From an uncultured Chloroflexota bacterium (GTDB lineage Bacteria; Chloroflexota; Chloroflexia; Chloroflexales; Roseiflexaceae), in contig CALFIC010000117.1 of NCBI GenBank assembly GCA_937876225.1, positions 1 through 5,581 on the forward strand: 5,581 bases of DNA. The letters are read 5' to 3'. Below the pieces are notes generated by a model that saw only the letters and a list, made by a program, of their open reading frames with translations, ran no database searches and was not told where the DNA came from. The translations under genes were made by a program, and so were the position numbers. Below are positions 3,071 to 5,581 of this stretch, piece after piece. Positions within the stretch are counted from its first letter, which is position 1. Every line of letters begins with the position of its first letter.

Positions 3071-5581
3071 TTACGGCAATAATGGTCCTGGAGTTGGCGT
3101 GCGTGTAATCAGTGCATTTGACAATTTCGCACCAATTGCAATAACTTGACCATTCCGTAAAGAAATTGCTGAATTTGTATATGATGCAGCAATCGCAACG
3201 GCATTATTAACAGACCCAGGAATAGTTGCACGATTATTGGAGTTTAGTCCCCAGGCAATTACTTTACCAGTATTGAGTAATGCCAAGGAATATTGGAGAC
3301 CCGCTGAAACCGCAACAACGTTTTGCGCAGCTGTCGCAGGAACTGATATTTGGCCAAATCGGTTATCACCCCACGCAACAATGGTTCCATCATCGCGGAG
3401 TGCAAGCACATGGTCTTCACTTGCACTAATTGCAATCACATTTGATAAATTTGCAGGAGGGGCCATAGTACTGTTAGACAAATACCCCCACGCAACTACT
3501 GTACCATCTGATTTCAGCGCAATCGAATAATCTCCTCCTGCGGAAATTGCAATTACATCAGTAGCATTGCCTGGTACATATGTTTGGAAGTAATTATTGC
3601 GTCCCCATGCAACGACCGTTCCATCTGATTTAAGTGCAAGGATGTGTTGAGCACCAGCATCAACTGCAACAACATTGTTTAATGCATCTGGCGGAACGAG
3701 TTGCACACCATATGTTGATGCACCCCATACGTGCACTGCCCCATTACGATCAACAGCAATAGAATAATTAGGGCCAGCAGCAACGTCGATGAATCGTTCG
3801 GTCTTAAGCGTATCAGGGATAGTTGATTCACCCGACAAATTACTCCCCCAAGATACGAGCGTCCCATTCGTCATTACCCCTAAACCAAACAATGCCCCAA
3901 ATACGATTTTTTTCACTGTGGAAGCCGACATCGTAGGAGTCAATGATGGCGTCAACGTAGTCGATGGGGTGTAGGTTGTCGTACGAGTGTAGGACGGCGT
4001 GCGGGTGTAGGACGGCGTGCGGGTGTAGGACGGCGTGCGGGAAGTCGTGATAGTTTTGGAATACGTCATTGTTGCAGTCGCACTGGCGATCAATGATGCA
4101 GTGACGGTTGCAGTCTCACTGGGGGTCAATGATGCAGTAGCGGTTGCAGTCATACTTGGCGTCAGCGACACAGTGGCGGTTGTGGTCACGGTAGGAGGGA
4201 TCGATGCCGTAACACTTGCGGTAAAAGTAGCTGTTTTTGACGGCGTATAGGTAGATGAGGGAGTATAGGTAGTCGTCACGGTATACGATAAATTGGGAGT
4301 ATTTGTGACCGTGCTTGTCAATGACGGTGTGAGCGTTGGTGTTGCCGTAAATGCCCCATTGGGTGTGTTGGTTGCGGTATTTGTCAAGGATGGCGTTGTA
4401 ACGATCAACCCGGTAGGTGTTTCGGTCATAAAACGCAACCCATTATTTGCGGCAGCAGTGGCAATAATCGGATCGGTATATGACCCAAAAGGAATAATCA
4501 CCGGTGTGTTTGTAGCAGTACCCGTAGAAGTAGCAGTGCCTGTCGTTGTGGCAGTTGCCGATGGTGTGGGAGTTTCGCTCGCAAAACGTAATCCTTGGCT
4601 AGCAGCAGCAGTAGCGACCGCAGGATCTACACCAGATCCAAAAGGAATCGTCAACGCAGTATTTGTTACCGTAGGAGAAATCGTCGGGGTTGGGGTTTCG
4701 CTAGCGAAGCGAAGCCCTTGATTTGCTACTGAAGTGGCAACAATTGGGTCAAGGTTTGAACCATAGGGAACAACTACTGCAGTATTTGTGGCAGTACCTG
4801 TTGGTGTAACTGTGCTTGTGGCTGTAGCAGTGCTCGTCAGTGTATTTGTGGCAGTGGCCGTAATTGTTGGAGTCTCAGTCGTTGTTGCAGATGCAAAACG
4901 AATACCATTATTTGCAGAGGTTGTGGCCACAATCGGGTCTAAATTTGTACCATACGGCACTACAATTGCAGTATTGGTTGCAGTTTTCGTAATTGTGACC
5001 GTCGGAGTTTCTGAAGCAAACCGAATGCCATTATTCGCAGAGGTTGTGGCAATAATTGGATCTAGATTTGAACCATACGGCACTACAATTGCCGTATTAG
5101 TTGCAGTGCTTGTCGCAGTCGCAGTTGCAGTTGCAGTTGCAGTACCTGTGGCAGTTGGTGTTTCGGACACAAAACGGATACCGTTATTTGCCGCTGCAGT
5201 TGCAACTGCAGGATCAATATTTGAACCGTAAGGTATTACAAAAGCAGTACTACTTGTCGCAACTGCAGTTAGAGTTCTTGTAGTTGTATTTGTAGCCGTC
5301 GCCACATTCGTTGCGGTGCTGGTGTTCGTCACTGTACTCGTAGCCGTCGCCGTATTTGTCTTGGTGATCGTACTCGTAGCAGTATCTGTCGCCGTACTAG
5401 TGGGTGTATAGGTATTCGTCGCCGTAGACGTATTTGTGTCGGTTGGCGTGCGGGTGCTCGTTGGCGTACTAGTAGCCGTCGCCGTATTTGTCTTGGTGAC
5501 CGTACTCGTGGCAGTATCGGTCGCCGTGCTGGTGGGTGTATAGGTATTCGTGGCCGTCGGCGTGTCAGTATCGGTTGGCGT
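3071..5581 (-). CDS. Large Thr-rich repeat protein with C-terminal RCC1-like propeller (5' partial)
   Basis: The frame is open to the right edge, so the visible 836 residues are the C-terminal part. A GTG at 5330-5332 is internal and not a credible start, because the same Thr-alternating pattern continues upstream of it. Counting from the edge, residues 1-113 are TATNTxT low complexity. Residues 114-390 carry six 30-residue modules (P[YF]GS, DPxxAT, G[IL]RF, ETPT) separated by Thr-rich linkers. Residues 391-555 are a second Thr/Ser/Pro linker including a TPSYTR run. Residues 556-823 hold seven RCC1-like repeats with [DN]GxVxxWG-type motifs at 572, 613, 653, 692, 731, 771 and 810, that is every 39-41 residues and enough for a seven-bladed propeller. 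The C-terminus is TPTPGPLLP. The design suggests an exported or surface protein with stalk-like, perhaps glycosylated linkers, but the signal peptide would lie outside the window. Its biological role and partner are unknown. Confidence 0.92.
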   Translation of the reverse strand, partial: TPTDTDTPTATNTYTPTSTATDTATSTVTKTNTATATSTPTSTRTPTDTNTSTATNTYTPTSTATDTATSTITKTNTATATSTVTNTSTATNVATATNTTTRTLTAVATSSTAFVIPYGSNIDPAVATAAANNGIRFVSETPTATGTATATATATATSTATNTAIVVPYGSNLDPIIATTSANNGIRFASETPTVTITKTATNTAIVVPYGTNLDPIVATTSANNGIRFASATTTETPTITATATNTLTSTATATSTVTPTGTATNTAVVVPYGSNLDPIVATSVANQGLRFASETPTPTISPTVTNTALTIPFGSGVDPAVATAAASQGLRFASETPTPSATATTTGTATSTGTATNTPVIIPFGSYTDPIIATAAANNGLRFMTETPTGLIVTTPSLTNTATNTPNGAFTATPTLTPSLTSTVTNTPNLSYTVTTTYTPSSTYTPSKTATFTASVTASIPPTVTTTATVSLTPSMTATATASLTPSETATVTASLIASATATMTYSKTITTSRTPSYTRTPSYTRTPSYTRTTTYTPSTTLTPSLTPTMSASTVKKIVFGALFGLGVMTNGTLVSWGSNLSGESTIPDTLKTERFIDVAAGPNYSIAVDRNGAVHVWGASTYGVQLVPPDALNNVVAVDAGAQHILALKSDGTVVAWGRNNYFQTYVPGNATDVIAISAGGDYSIALKSDGTVVAWGYLSNSTMAPPANLSNVIAISASEDHVLALRDDGTIVAWGDNRFGQISVPATAAQNVVAVSAGLQYSLALLNTGKVIAWGLNSNNRATIPGSVNNAVAIAASYTNSAISLRNGQVIAIGAKLSNALITRTPTPGPLLP
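3987..4040 (-). repeat. Three perfect 18-bp tandem repeats
   Basis: The unit GTGTAGGACGGCGTGCGG (plus strand) occurs three times in a row without a mismatch (3987-4004, 4005-4022, 4023-4040) and encodes the repeated hexapeptide TPSYTR-type stretch of the surface protein. Perfect identity points to recent expansion. The unit is a multiple of three, so copy changes alter linker length without shifting the frame. Confidence 0.92.
4412..5242 (-). repeat. Six diverged copies of a 30-residue coding module
   Basis: Copies lie at 5153-5242, 5000-5089, 4877-4966, 4688-4777, 4565-4654 and 4412-4501. Each encodes a hydrophobic triplet, P[YF]G[ST], a DPxxAT core, a [NQ]G[IL]RF-type stretch and usually ETPT. 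Module copies are far better conserved in protein than the Thr-rich linkers between them, whose lengths are 21, 11, 33, 11 and 21 residues. I do not recognise the module as a named domain. Confidence 0.88.
5115..5144 (-). repeat. In-frame hexanucleotide repeat (GCAGTY/A)
   Basis: Five consecutive hexamers (GCAGTC, three GCAGTT, GCAGTA) encode Ala-Thr dipeptides in the linker after the first module. It is a short slippage-prone tract that can change linker length without breaking the frame. Confidence 0.75.
5341..5581 (-). repeat. Imperfect 132-bp tandem repeat reaching the window edge
   Basis: Positions 5341-5449 match 5473-5581 at an offset of 132 bp (44 codons). The stretch 5341-5419 differs from 5473-5551 at 5 sites. 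Four differences are synonymous and one swaps Ile for Val. Both copies encode NTYTPT...TKTNTAT-type linker. The second copy is cut by the edge, so more units may follow. Confidence 0.85.

Noticed and set aside
3050..3080. Terminator for the repeat-protein gene (TGTTTTTC after the stop)
   Set aside because: A T-run is present on the minus strand but no GC-rich hairpin precedes it. Only a 5-bp stem with a long loop could be drawn.
4293..5231. Long plus-strand open frames rich in Val/Ala opposite the repeat protein
   Set aside because: They are the antisense shadow of the Thr/Ala codon pattern. The minus frame is unbroken from 3071 to the edge, carries recognisable repeats and shows synonymous divergence between repeat copies.
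5330..5332. GTG as the start codon of the large protein
   Set aside because: The frame continues upstream with the same repeat pattern to the window edge, and no Shine-Dalgarno site precedes the GTG.
3987..5581. CRISPR array or other non-coding repeat system
   Set aside because: Repeat units are multiples of three, stay in one open frame and encode a consistent protein pattern. There are no unique spacers between identical repeats.

Overview
The window looks like a chromosomal stretch from a bacterium of intermediate GC with very AT-rich intergenic DNA. The long Thr-rich 'TATATNT'-type linkers joined to RCC1-like repeats resemble large surface proteins known from Chloroflexota, Herpetosiphon-like organisms in particular. 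That assignment rests on style of sequence only and is tentative. Every supported gene lies on the minus strand, so transcription runs from right to left.

In order of transcription: (1) 3071-5581 is the 3' part of a very large gene. It encodes a low-complexity Thr/Ala/Ser/Pro protein carrying six copies of a 30-residue module, followed by a C-terminal set of seven RCC1-like repeats of about 40 residues. Its 5' end lies beyond the right edge. (2) 2909-3005 is a selenocysteine tRNA (selC, anticodon TCA) with the bacterial 8+5 acceptor/T helix, a long variable arm and an encoded CCA. A clear intrinsic terminator follows at 2868-2906. (3) 2125-2850 is a creatininase-family metal-dependent amidohydrolase with most metal-ligand motifs intact. 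(4) About 535 bp of AT-rich non-coding DNA follows. It holds a good sigma-70-type promoter (1668-1696) abutted by a perfect 7+2+7 palindrome (1697-1712). (5) Two tandem TetR-family regulators (936-1589, then 240-896) are about half identical in protein sequence and are probably one operon driven from that promoter. A hairpin overlaps the last stop codon.

No pathway links these loci. The terminator isolates the tRNA from the creatininase gene, and no regulated target of the TetR pair (efflux pump, transporter, enzyme) is visible. The most notable items are the repeat-module/RCC1 surface protein, the wobble-rich tRNA-Sec, and the TetR tandem duplication with its candidate shared operator. I see no phage, transposon, CRISPR or defence system here.
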